This document shows, piece after piece, positions 6,564-14,032 of a stretch of 30,490 bases of DNA. The notes under the pieces are model-generated. The model was not told where the DNA came from. It made no database searches and saw nothing but the letters and a program-made list of their open reading frames with translations. The position numbers were made by a program, and so were the translations under genes. Position 1 is the stretch's first letter; the number at the start of each line of letters is the position of its first letter. The DNA is from Treponema sp. (GTDB lineage Bacteria; Spirochaetota; Spirochaetia; Treponematales; Treponemataceae): NCBI GenBank assembly GCA_017963165.1, contig JAGCTZ010000147.1:1-30490 (forward strand), in the 5' to 3' direction.

Positions 6564-6712
6564 ATGAAAAAAGCTCCCACGGAGAACCTGATTTTGCTCC
6601 GCCGAGAACGCGGATAGGAAATTATTCCGAAGTGCAGACCTGCCTGCGGCAGCCCCGCACTTCCCGCGTTCAACGCTCCGCAAAACCAGAACCTCCGCTC
6701 CGCTTTTTTCAT
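6564..6712. repeat. 149-bp GC-rich imperfect palindrome (structured or MITE-like element)
   Basis: The outer arms ATGAAAAAAGC (6564-6574) and GCTTTTTTCAT (6702-6712) are perfect complements. Further in, imperfectly paired GGAGAACC/CCTCC and GATTTTGC/GCAAAACC segments lead to perfect GAACGCGG (6606-6613)/CCGCGTTC (6664-6671) and GAAGTGC (6629-6635)/GCACTTC (6657-6663). Two small hairpins complete it: GGAA/TTCC (6617-6628) and CTGCC-TGC-GGCAG (6640-6652). The fold is a long stem with a branch. It is clearly richer in G+C than the A/T-rich flanks. Both neighbouring promoters point away from it, so it terminates neither neighbour. No transposase is present. It could be a miniature mobile element or a structured RNA. 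Confidence 0.7.
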
Positions 6713-6753
6713 AATTTATACATAAAGATTTATAATACTTTTACTCTGTTGTT

Positions 6754-6825
6754 GTTTCAGTTAAAATTCATTTTTATGTTTCAGTTAAAATTCATTTTTA
6801 TGTTTCAGTTAAAATTCATTTTTAT
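6754..6825 (+). repeat. Three perfect 24-bp tandem repeats
   Basis: The units start at 6754, 6778 and 6802, are identical and abut without spacers. Each begins GTTTCAGTTAAAATTC and ends in TTTTTAT. The array stops at the -35 box of the ankyrin-gene promoter (6825-6830). The phase is 24 bp, just over two helical turns, so repeated protein-binding sites would lie at rotated faces. It may be an upstream activating array or a slippage-prone tract. Confidence 0.85.
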
Positions 6826-6853
6826 TGTCTAAAACTAAATTCTCTTATATAAT
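6825..6853 (+). promoter_or_regulatory. Promoter of the ankyrin-protein gene
   Basis: TTGTCT (6825-6830), a 17-bp spacer and TATAAT (6848-6853). Transcription would begin at about 6860, which is the A of the start codon itself; no ribosome-binding site precedes that ATG. A second TATAAT at 6731-6736 lacks a good -35 box. Confidence 0.55.
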
Positions 6854-6859
6854 ATAATA

Positions 6860-8563
6860 ATGCTTTATAGAAAATTTTTAATATTTTCACTAGTTATTTC
6901 GCTTGCGGTAATACCTGGTTTTGCTAAGCCTAAAAAGAATGCTGTTACCGTTCCTACCAAAGTACAGGACAAAATCAATAATACAACCGAAACTAGTAAA
7001 TGCTGGTACATTTGTGAACTTAAAAATAAAACAAAAGCCGGCAACGTTATTATAGGACCAGTTGAACAACGTGAGCTTATCCTTCTTATCTGGATTGGAA
7101 ACTCGATTGTTCCTAATAAAGATTATTGTATCGCCAAAAACAAAACTTATATTTCCAAAAATCCGGAAACCTTCTTTAAGGATGAATTTGAAAGTATAAA
7201 AAATGATATTAAAGAGTTTGGTCTTGCAGATACTTATGAAAAATATTTCTTTACTGATTATCTTTCAAGAAGTATTAAACTCGATGTTAATTTTGAAAAT
7301 GCAGAAGATGAAGACGAAGAACTGAAAGAAACAGAAGCTTCTCAGCTTACCCAAAAGAAAATTGCAGAAGAAAAAGAAGAACCAGAGCCAACTCCTGCTC
7401 CACTCCCTGAACCGGAACCGGAGCCAGAGCCGGAACCAACTCCAGAGCCTCTTCCAGAACCTGAACCAGAACCTGAACCAGAGCCTGAACCGGAACCAGC
7501 TCCCGAACCAGAGCCTGAGCCTGAACCAATTCCAGAGCCCGAGCCAGAGCCAATCCCTGAGCCGGTTATAGAAACAGAACCTGTTCCTGAACAGACAGAA
7601 AAAACGACAGCACCTGAATATGAAAATCTTTTATTCAGCAAATTAAATCAGGATCAGGAAGTAACAGAAACTCTTAAAGAAACTGATAAAATAGAAACTG
7701 TTCCAATTGTACCAACAGTAACACAAGTTACAGTTGAAACACCTGTAGTAGAACCTGAGCCGGAACCAGAACTGCCTCCGATAGAAGAAACTGTTCCTCA
7801 AGAAGAAACTACTTTTGAACTTCCAATAAGCACAACTCCATCTGCAAGTGTAAACAGATATCAGCGTGAAAATCTTTTGGATTATGCTCCACAAAAAACA
7901 CCTGCCCTCCCTTCTGATGATGACTATACTTCTTATCAAAGAATTGATTCACCAGATAAAGCCGATGCAAAAGGCTGTACACTTCTTATGAAAGCCGCAA
8001 AAGCCGGAAATAACTGGGAGCTTAAGAATCTGCTTAATTCGGGTGCCAAGGTAAATCTTAAAGACAAAGATGGCTGGACTGCCCTTATGTATGCAGTACG
8101 TTATCAGGAAAATATTTCAATAATTGATCAGCTGCTTGCTGCCGGAGCTACAGTAAAAGAAAAGAATGAATATAATGTAACTGCTCTTTCTCTTGCAGCA
8201 ACTTATAACGGAAACCCGGAAATCCTTAGAAAACTTCTTACATATTATTCTCCTTCTGAAAAAGAAGTAATGCAGGCATTTGTTCTTATGCTTTCTGATA
8301 ATTATTCTTCTGATTATTCAAAATCAGCAAAGGTTGATGCATTTATAGAAAAGTCAGTATCACTCAACTCATTCTATAATGGAAAAACTCCTTTGATGTA
8401 TGCAGCTCAATATTGTAATTCAACAGTTATAATCAAAAAGCTGCTCGATTATGGAGCTGCACCTTCTATTCGTTCTGCAGACGGAAAAACTGCTTTTGAT
8501 TTTGCAAAGCAGAATCCTTCTTTACCACACGATGATGTATACTGGATGCTAAATAAAAAATGA
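6860..8563 (+). CDS. Exported Pro/Glu-rich ankyrin-repeat protein
   Basis: A 567-residue exported protein. Residues 1-22 are a signal peptide (basic start, hydrophobic core, GFA-K cleavage). Residues 23-150 form a small domain with two Cys (48, 52) that I do not recognise. Residues 173-245 are a nearly uninterrupted run of Pro-Glu dipeptides, with a short second tract around 298-304; such PE rods act as stiff spacers, as in TonB. Residues 368-560 hold ankyrin repeats ([43 protein letters not shown]). It is probably periplasmic or surface-attached and binds another protein through the ankyrin domain. The partner is unknown. No ribosome-binding site is seen before the ATG, and the predicted transcript starts there. 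Its stop overlaps the rsmD start (ATGA). Confidence 0.8.
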   Translation: MLYRKFLIFSLVISLAVIPGFAKPKKNAVTVPTKVQDKINNTTETSKCWYICELKNKTKAGNVIIGPVEQRELILLIWIGNSIVPNKDYCIAKNKTYISKNPETFFKDEFESIKNDIKEFGLADTYEKYFFTDYLSRSIKLDVNFENAEDEDEELKETEASQLTQKKIAEEKEEPEPTPAPLPEPEPEPEPEPTPEPLPEPEPEPEPEPEPEPAPEPEPEPEPIPEPEPEPIPEPVIETEPVPEQTEKTTAPEYENLLFSKLNQDQEVTETLKETDKIETVPIVPTVTQVTVETPVVEPEPEPELPPIEETVPQEETTFELPISTTPSASVNRYQRENLLDYAPQKTPALPSDDDYTSYQRIDSPDKADAKGCTLLMKAAKAGNNWELKNLLNSGAKVNLKDKDGWTALMYAVRYQENISIIDQLLAAGATVKEKNEYNVTALSLAATYNGNPEILRKLLTYYSPSEKEVMQAFVLMLSDNYSSDYSKSAKVDAFIEKSVSLNSFYNGKTPLMYAAQYCNSTVIIKKLLDYGAAPSIRSADGKTAFDFAKQNPSLPHDDVYWMLNKK

Positions 8564-9120
8564 GAATAACAGGCGGAACCTTAAAAGGCAGAATCATTGA
8601 ATGTCCTGACGGAATAATCAGACCGGCTATGGACAGAATGCGCGAATCAGTTTTTTCTATACTCGGAGATCTTACAGATAAATCCTGGCTGGATTTGTTT
8701 TCAGGCTCAGGAACTATTGCAATAGAAGCAGCTTCACGCGGAGCATCTCATATAGAACTATGCGAAAAAGATAAAATCAAAGTCAGCACTCTTTTGAAAA
8801 ATGTAAAAATCACAGAACAGGAATGTGGAGTTCAAATTAAATGCCACTTTATGCCTGTAGAATATTTTATAAAACGCTGTAAAAATTCTTTTGATTATAT
8901 CTTTTTTGATCCACCTTTTCCCTATAAATTTCATGAACAGTTAATTGAACAGGCAGATAAAAATGGAATGCTTGCACAAGGCGGAACAATTTTAGTTCAT
9001 CGTCCCGAAGAACATTTTATGCCGGAACAGATTGGAAGACTTGTACGAACAGATCAAAGAATCTACGGACGTTCTATTGTCGATTTTTACAAATATCCTC
9101 CTTCAGAAACAAAGGAATAA
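8560..9120 (+). CDS. rsmD: 16S rRNA (guanine-966-N2)-methyltransferase RsmD
   Basis: Methylates N2 of G966 in 16S rRNA. The family opening [11 protein letters not shown] is present, then [12 protein letters not shown] (21-32), the SAM-binding [19 protein letters not shown] (44-62) and the catalytic DPPF (117-120). At 186 residues it has full length. The ATG overlaps the stop of the ankyrin gene by four bases, which implies translational coupling. rsmD is often followed by coaD; it is not here. The stretch after the stop (9121-9188) is A/T-rich with no clear terminator. Confidence 0.95.
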   Translation: MRITGGTLKGRIIECPDGIIRPAMDRMRESVFSILGDLTDKSWLDLFSGSGTIAIEAASRGASHIELCEKDKIKVSTLLKNVKITEQECGVQIKCHFMPVEYFIKRCKNSFDYIFFDPPFPYKFHEQLIEQADKNGMLAQGGTILVHRPEEHFMPEQIGRLVRTDQRIYGRSIVDFYKYPPSETKE

Positions 9121-9188
9121 TGTTTTATAACCTTAAAATTCCACATTTTTTATAATAATTTTTTATTTCTTAAGTATCACTAAAACCT

Positions 9189-9216
9189 TTGACATATACT
9201 GAAAATATGATAAAAT
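9189..9216 (+). promoter_or_regulatory. Promoter upstream of the small TPR-like gene
   Basis: A perfect TTGACA (9189-9194), a 16-bp spacer and TAAAAT (9211-9216) predict a start near 9223 and a leader of 24-33 nt. A TATAAT at 9216-9221 is also present but spaced too far (21 bp). Confidence 0.65.
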
Positions 9217-9246
9217 ATAATATCCTTAAATGTTATTTATGGATGT

Positions 9247-9615
9247 ATGTTACAGATGAGTAGAAAAGAAAAAGTACAGGAAAAATTCGAAGCTGTTATC
9301 AAAGAGAAAAAACTTCCGGAAGGGTTTATCAAAGTAACTGATAATCCTGTAGGTGGCCTCTCTTCTGAGCAAAAGGTTATCCTCAACCGTAAGGCAAATG
9401 CTATGTTCAACGCTGGAAACATAGAAGATGCCAGACGAATCTACATAACAACAGGATATTCTGATGGCCTCACCCGTGTAGGAAATTACTATATGGACAA
9501 AAATCAGGGCCTTAAAGCATTAAAAGCCTATTATCTTGCACATAACAAGCGTGATGCAGAACCTATCTATGAATCACTCGCAAAAGTTATTTCTACTCTG
9601 ATAAAAGATGAATGA
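9247..9615 (+). CDS. Small uncharacterised protein, TPR-like
   Basis: A protein of 119-122 residues that I do not recognise as a named family. Residues 1-40 are charged and probably helical. The remainder (EQKVILNRKANAMFNAGNIEDARRIY, then VGNYYMDKNQGLKALKAYYLAHN) has the helix-turn-helix spacing of one or two degenerate TPR units. No signal peptide or membrane segment is present. Two starts compete, ATG 9247 and ATG 9256 (MSRKEK); neither has a convincing ribosome-binding site, and the shorter would look more usual. It has its own strong promoter and precedes a large TPR protein by 58 bp, so the two may act together (inference). Confidence 0.7.
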   Translation: MLQMSRKEKVQEKFEAVIKEKKLPEGFIKVTDNPVGGLSSEQKVILNRKANAMFNAGNIEDARRIYITTGYSDGLTRVGNYYMDKNQGLKALKAYYLAHNKRDAEPIYESLAKVISTLIKDE

Positions 9616-9624
9616 TAATTAAAT

Positions 9625-9633
9625 TGCTATAAT
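9625..9633 (+). promoter_or_regulatory. Possible extended -10 promoter of the TPR gene
   Basis: TGCTATAAT forms an extended -10 element (TGn immediately before TATAAT at 9628-9633). No good -35 box lies 17 bp upstream. A start near 9640 would give a ~34-nt leader. Read-through from the preceding gene is equally possible. Confidence 0.35.
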
Positions 9634-9673
9634 TAAAAACAATTTAAAAACAAAAGGAGAATTACATAATATT

Positions 9674-10825
9674 ATGGACGACATGGTTTCTACTGAAAAA
9701 GACGTTTTCGAACCGATGATGCCGGAGATGACTGGTGAAGCAATAAAAGAAAGCAATGAAAAAATTGCTGAACTTTCAAAAAAAGGTTACCAGTTATTAA
9801 AAGAAAGTGAATTTGACAAGGCTCGCGAAGCGTTCTTTCAGATTCTTGATATTGAAGATAATAACAATTACGCACTTGTAGGACTTGGTGATACAGCACG
9901 TAAAGAAAATAAATTCAATGATGCTATAGGCTTTTATAATAAATGCCTTTCTTTCTACCCTTCTAACAATTATGCTTTATTCGGACTCGCAGACTGCTAC
10001 AAGGCTTTGAATCAGTATTCAAAAGCAATTGATATCTGGCAACAGTATCTTGTTCACGATGATAAAAATATCACTGTTATTACAAGAGTTGCAGATGCTT
10101 ACCGAAAAATCCATGAATTCAAGAAATCAAAGGAGCTTTACCTTAAGGTTCTTGAAATGGAAAAAGATAATCCTTATGCACTTATTGGTCTTGGACATTT
10201 AAGTTATGACTTTAAGGAATACAAGGATGCACTTGGTTACTGGACACGTATTTATGATCTTAATCTTGATAATGTTGATATTCGTGTTCTTACAGCAATT
10301 GGTAACTGTCACCGAAAGCTCAAGACTTTTGAAAAGGGAACCTTCTTCTTTGACAAAGCTCTTGAACGCGATCCAAAAAATTTCTATGCATTATTTGGAC
10401 TTGCAGACTGCTATCGTGGTATGAACCAGCAGCTTAAATCAATTGAATATTGGAACAAGATTCTTGAAATTGATCCAAGAAACAAGGTAATTCTTACACG
10501 TGCAGGTGATGCTTACAGAACAACCGGAAATTATGATGAAGCTTTAAAATATTATACAAAAGCTTTGGAAATTGATTTTGATATTTATGCTGCAATAGGA
10601 CTTGCCCTTATCTGTAAATGCCAGGGTAAGTTCGAAGAAGCTATAGACAGATTCAAGAACCTTATCCGAAATGATCCACGAAATTCTCGTCTTTATGTAG
10701 ACCTTGCAGAATGCTACTCTCTTATGAATAAGAAAGATGAAGCAATTAAACTGCTCGAGGATTATCTAAGCAACGATGGAAAAAATATTCAGATAAGAAA
10801 TCTTCTGGAACGATTGCGAAAATAA
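9674..10825 (+). CDS. Multi-TPR cytoplasmic protein
   Basis: 383 residues, almost entirely tetratricopeptide repeats: about nine or ten 34-residue units from residue 33 to the end, recognisable by recurring YALxGLADCYxxxxxYxxAIxxxxxxL patterns (for example NNYALFGLADCYKALNQYSKAI and NFYALFGLADCYRGMNQQLKSI). Alternate units are more alike than neighbours, which suggests growth by duplicating pairs of repeats. No signal peptide or membrane segment is present, so it should be a cytoplasmic scaffold or adaptor. Spirochaetes use TPR proteins in several complexes, but nothing here names the partner. GGAG lies 14 nt before the ATG, longer than usual. rlmN begins 15 bp downstream. Confidence 0.85.
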   Translation: MDDMVSTEKDVFEPMMPEMTGEAIKESNEKIAELSKKGYQLLKESEFDKAREAFFQILDIEDNNNYALVGLGDTARKENKFNDAIGFYNKCLSFYPSNNYALFGLADCYKALNQYSKAIDIWQQYLVHDDKNITVITRVADAYRKIHEFKKSKELYLKVLEMEKDNPYALIGLGHLSYDFKEYKDALGYWTRIYDLNLDNVDIRVLTAIGNCHRKLKTFEKGTFFFDKALERDPKNFYALFGLADCYRGMNQQLKSIEYWNKILEIDPRNKVILTRAGDAYRTTGNYDEALKYYTKALEIDFDIYAAIGLALICKCQGKFEEAIDRFKNLIRNDPRNSRLYVDLAECYSLMNKKDEAIKLLEDYLSNDGKNIQIRNLLERLRK

Positions 10826-10840
10826 TTTCCCGCTAATCAA

Positions 10841-11881
10841 ATGGAAAAAATTATTCTTACAGGCTGCCTTCCTCTGGAAATTGCTGAAAAACTGCAGTTA
10901 TCTCAAAATTTCAGAGGAAAACAGATTTTTAAATGGATAAGTACAGGCATTTCTGATTTTGATTCAATGACAAATCTAAGCCTTGAGCTTCGAAACGAGC
11001 TTAAAGAAAAAGCAGTTCTTAGAACTACAAAAATCGATAAAGTACTCACAGATCCAGACGGAACTATAAAAATTGTTGTTTCTCTTTCTGACGGCAATTC
11101 TGTTGAAACTGTTCTTTTAACAGATAAAGAAGGAAGGAAAACAGCCTGTGTATCGTGTCAGGCCGGTTGTGCAATGAAATGTGCCTTTTGTATGACAGGA
11201 ACGTTAGGACTTGCCAGAAACCTTACTGCAGCAGAAATTGTTGAACAGTTTTTGTATATGGAGCAGCAGGCAGGAACTCTTGATAACATTGTTTTTATGG
11301 GAATGGGCGAACCTATGCAGAATCTTGAAGCAATCAGACGAACTATTGAGATTTTGTGTAATAAAGATGGACGTGCCCTTTCTTCTAAAAGAATAACTCT
11401 TTCTACCTGCGGAATTGTAAAAGGAATCTATGATTTAGCTGATAATGGACCACATATCAGGCTTGCAGTTTCGCTTACAACAGCAGATGAAGAATTAAGA
11501 AAAGAGCTAATGCCTGTTTCTGCAGGGCCAAATTCTTTGCAGGAACTTCGAAAGGCAATAGCTTATTATGCAGAAAAAAGCGGAAAACGAGTTACATTAG
11601 AAGCAGCTTTACTTCATGATAAAAACACATCACAACAATCTGCTCATAACATGATTAATTTTGCAAAAGGACTTGATGTAAATATTAACCTTATTCCATG
11701 GAATCCTGTTAATAGCCTGCCTTTTACAGAGCCATCTCAAAATGAAATAAGAAGTTTTACAGATACGCTTGAAAAAGCTGGATTAAATGTTACACTAAGA
11801 ACAAGAAGAGGAAGGAAAATTGGAGGAGCCTGCGGACAACTTGGAAAAGTTGGAGCCCATGAACGAGTCGACGGGCAATAA
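10841..11881 (+). CDS. rlmN: Dual-specificity rRNA/tRNA adenine-C2 methyltransferase RlmN
   Basis: A radical-SAM enzyme that methylates C2 of A2503 in 23S rRNA and A37 of some tRNAs. The iron-sulfur motif is CAMKCAFC with Cys 110, 114 and 117. The two mechanistic cysteines are at 103 (in ACVSCQAGC) and 331 (in GGACGQLG), matching Cys118 and Cys355 of the E. coli enzyme. GMGEP (154-158) and the SLTTADEELR segment are typical. Full length, 346 residues. No clear ribosome-binding site precedes the ATG; it starts 15 bp after the TPR gene. Its last codons overlap the start region of the next gene. Confidence 0.95.
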   Translation: MEKIILTGCLPLEIAEKLQLSQNFRGKQIFKWISTGISDFDSMTNLSLELRNELKEKAVLRTTKIDKVLTDPDGTIKIVVSLSDGNSVETVLLTDKEGRKTACVSCQAGCAMKCAFCMTGTLGLARNLTAAEIVEQFLYMEQQAGTLDNIVFMGMGEPMQNLEAIRRTIEILCNKDGRALSSKRITLSTCGIVKGIYDLADNGPHIRLAVSLTTADEELRKELMPVSAGPNSLQELRKAIAYYAEKSGKRVTLEAALLHDKNTSQQSAHNMINFAKGLDVNINLIPWNPVNSLPFTEPSQNEIRSFTDTLEKAGLNVTLRTRRGRKIGGACGQLGKVGAHERVDGQ

Positions 11882-12755
11882 TAATATTACAAAAGGTATT
11901 CTCTATTTGATTTGTTCTGCATTTTTCTTTGCATTGATGGCTGTTTTTGTTAAGCTTGCAGGTGACATTCATTTTGTACAAAAAGCTTTTTTCCGTAATG
12001 CAGTTGCATTTATTATTGCATTAGGCGGAACAATAAAAGATGTGCGACTAAACGGGCGTCAGGCAATCGCAATTCCTAAAGGCGCTCTACTCTATCTGTT
12101 TTTACGGGCAATTGCGGGGTCTGTAGGAGTTTTTGGAAACTTTTACGCAATAGACAGGATTCTGCTTGCAGATGCCGCAATCCTTAATAAAATGGCTCCG
12201 TTTTTTACAATTCTTTTCTGTTACATTATCTTAAAAGAAAATATTAAACCAATTCCAATGATTTGTATAATCATTGCCTTTCTTGGTTCTATCCTGATTG
12301 TAAAACCTTCTTTTAATTTTACGCAGATGATTCCTACCCTTGCTGCCTTTATGGGTGGAGTTGGCGCTGGGCTTGCTTATGCCAGTATAAGAAAACTAAG
12401 CTATCTTGGCTGTAATGGAAAAATCATAATACTTTTCTTTTCTGCTTTTTCAATGCTTCTTTCGGTACCATATCTTATTACAAGCTTTAATCCAATGAGT
12501 TCACACCAGATACTTATGCTTTGTCTTGCAGGTGGTTGTGCTGCTGGCGGTCAATTTTCTGTAACTGCAGCTTATTATCATGCACCTGCAAATAAAATTT
12601 CAATTTATGATTACTCTCAGGTTCTTTTTTCTACATTATTTGGATTTATCTTCTTTGCTCAAATCCCGGATTGGATGAGTCTTTTGGGCTACATTATTAT
12701 TATTTCAATGGCAATTATAAATTATATTTATACGCATAAATCTTCTGAACTTTAA
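11859..12755 (+). CDS. EamA/DMT-superfamily transporter
   Basis: A ten-helix membrane protein with two EamA halves (roughly residues 12-140 and 150-290 of the product), each of five hydrophobic segments. The first half ends in the typical ILNKMAPFFTILFCYIILKE, the second in DYSQVLFSTLFGFIFFAQIPD. The family exports or imports small metabolites and drugs; substrate not predictable. The frame is open from a TTG at 11820, with other candidates at 11841 and 11850. I take ATG 11859, because all share the same membrane domain and it is the only ATG; GGAG is only 3 nt upstream, and GGAGGAG at 11822-11828 would favour a TTG start. Any choice overlaps rlmN by 23-62 nt, implying coupled translation. 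No terminator is evident downstream. Confidence 0.85.
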   Translation: MNESTGNNNITKGILYLICSAFFFALMAVFVKLAGDIHFVQKAFFRNAVAFIIALGGTIKDVRLNGRQAIAIPKGALLYLFLRAIAGSVGVFGNFYAIDRILLADAAILNKMAPFFTILFCYIILKENIKPIPMICIIIAFLGSILIVKPSFNFTQMIPTLAAFMGGVGAGLAYASIRKLSYLGCNGKIIILFFSAFSMLLSVPYLITSFNPMSSHQILMLCLAGGCAAGGQFSVTAAYYHAPANKISIYDYSQVLFSTLFGFIFFAQIPDWMSLLGYIIIISMAIINYIYTHKSSEL

Positions 12756-12816
12756 AATATTTTCCTTATTTTATTTATTCTTCTATTTTTCCCGATTTTT
12801 ATTCTATAAATATTAT

Positions 12817-12845
12817 TTGAAAAATGTCATTATTTGCTTTATAAT
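12817..12845 (+). promoter_or_regulatory. Promoter of the HMA-like gene
   Basis: TTGAAA (12817-12822), 17 bp, TATAAT (12840-12845); transcription from about 12852. This rules out the in-frame ATG at 12834, which lies between the two boxes, and supports the start at 12867 with GGAG at 12855-12858. Confidence 0.75.
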
Positions 12846-12866
12846 AACAATGATGGAGTGCGAATA

Positions 12867-13070
12867 ATGCAGAAAAAAATATATGTAGTCGGAATGTTCG
12901 ACGATGATACAGCAGGGAAAGTTCAATCAGCAGTTTCAGGTGTTGCAGGAGTAACAAATGTTGTTGCTAACTGCGAAAAATCACAGGTGCTTGTTGATTA
13001 CGATGATGCAAGCCAGGAAGATGCAATTAATGCTGCAATAAGTTCTTGCGGTGTTGATGTAATTGGTTAA
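12867..13070 (+). CDS. HMA-fold small protein without the metal-binding CxxC
   Basis: A 67-residue protein with the beta-alpha-beta-beta-alpha-beta pattern of heavy-metal-associated domains (KIYVVGM..., VQSAVSGVAGVTNVVANCEKSQVLVDYDD, EDAINAAISSCGVDVIG). Where copper chaperones carry MxCxxC, this reads MFDDDT, so the classic metal site is missing; two isolated Cys remain (35 and about 61). It may bind no metal, or bind it otherwise, or be an interaction module. The start rests on promoter position and on GGAG 8 nt upstream. The dehydrogenase gene starts 7 bp after its stop and is probably cotranscribed. Confidence 0.75.
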   Translation: MQKKIYVVGMFDDDTAGKVQSAVSGVAGVTNVVANCEKSQVLVDYDDASQEDAINAAISSCGVDVIG

Positions 13071-13077
13071 ATAAAAA

Positions 13078-14025
13078 ATGATTAAACTCACAATATTAGA
13101 TGGCCACGCAGTTAATCCTGGTGACCTTCCTTGGGATTTTTTAAAAAAGTATGCCGATATTACAATTTACGAACGCACACCTCAGGAACAAGTTATAGAG
13201 CGTATTGGAAATTCTGACGCAATTTTCCTGAATAAAATCCAGATTACAGCAAAAATACTCAATGCCTGTCCAAATCTTAAATATATTGGAGTACTTGCAA
13301 CCGGATATAATGTAATTGATATTCAAGCTGCAAGAAAACATAATATCACAGTTACAAATATTCCTGCATATTCTACAGATTCAGTTGCACAGCATGTTTT
13401 TTCTTTTATTCTTTATTTTACAAATCAAGTTGCGCAACATAGCGAGCTTGTAATGAAAGGTGACTGGGTAAAATGCCGTGATTTCTGCTTCTGGAATTCA
13501 AGTCTTTCTGAGCTTGCAGGAAAAACTCTTGGTATTTTTGGATATGGTCATATAGGAAGTCGTGTTGCACAGATTGGAAAAGCATTTGGCATGAATGTAA
13601 TCTGCTGTACACGAACACCAAAGCCTGATATGCCTGAGCAAGTTACTTTTGAAGAGCTATTAAAGTGTTCAGATTTTTTAACACTTCATGCACCACTTAC
13701 ACCACAGACAACAAATATTATAAATAAAGAAACTCTAGCTCTTATGAAACCTACAGCTTATCTTATAAACACAGCCCGCGGTGGTTTTGTTGTTGAAAAA
13801 GATCTTGCAGAATATCTTAATGCTGGAAAAATTGCAGGTTTTGCTGCTGATGTTCTTTTACAAGAACCTATGGCAAAAGATAATCCACTTCTTGGAGCAA
13901 AAAATTGTATAATTACACCACATATTGCATGGGCTCCTTATGAGACACGAAAACGCCTTCAAGGTATTGCAGAACAAAACCTGAAGGCGTGGATGGATGG
14001 GGATCCAATTAATGTAGTATCGTAG
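13078..14025 (+). CDS. D-isomer-specific 2-hydroxyacid dehydrogenase (glycerate dehydrogenase/hydroxypyruvate reductase type)
   Basis: A 315-residue NAD(P)-dependent 2-hydroxyacid dehydrogenase. The nucleotide-binding motif GYGHIG is at 155-160. The catalytic triad is Arg234 (NTARGG), Glu263 (LLQEP) and His282 (PHIAWA); the HIAWA form is usual in glycerate dehydrogenases. The end of the second strand reads CCTRTPKP, lacking the acidic residue that favours NAD, so NADP use is possible (inference). It begins 7 bp after the HMA-like gene with no visible ribosome-binding site, so translation may be coupled. The next gene is convergent, 7 bp away, with no clear terminator. Confidence 0.85.
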   Translation: MIKLTILDGHAVNPGDLPWDFLKKYADITIYERTPQEQVIERIGNSDAIFLNKIQITAKILNACPNLKYIGVLATGYNVIDIQAARKHNITVTNIPAYSTDSVAQHVFSFILYFTNQVAQHSELVMKGDWVKCRDFCFWNSSLSELAGKTLGIFGYGHIGSRVAQIGKAFGMNVICCTRTPKPDMPEQVTFEELLKCSDFLTLHAPLTPQTTNIINKETLALMKPTAYLINTARGGFVVEKDLAEYLNAGKIAGFAADVLLQEPMAKDNPLLGAKNCIITPHIAWAPYETRKRLQGIAEQNLKAWMDGDPINVVS

Positions 14026-14032
14026 TTTTTTT

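Noticed and set aside
6632..6832. A 66-codon + frame over the palindrome and the 24-bp repeats (QLKFIFMF repeated)
   Set aside because: It reads through two non-coding repeats whose unit length happens to be a multiple of three; no ribosome-binding site.
7342..7641. A 99-codon open frame on the - strand rich in Gly-Ser
   Set aside because: It is the antisense of the Pro-Glu repeat tract of the ankyrin gene; the repeat lacks stops in several frames and no ribosome-binding site is present.
12834..12866. Upstream ATG for the HMA-like gene
   Set aside because: It lies between the -35 and -10 boxes of the gene's own promoter, while the ATG at 12867 has GGAG at proper spacing.
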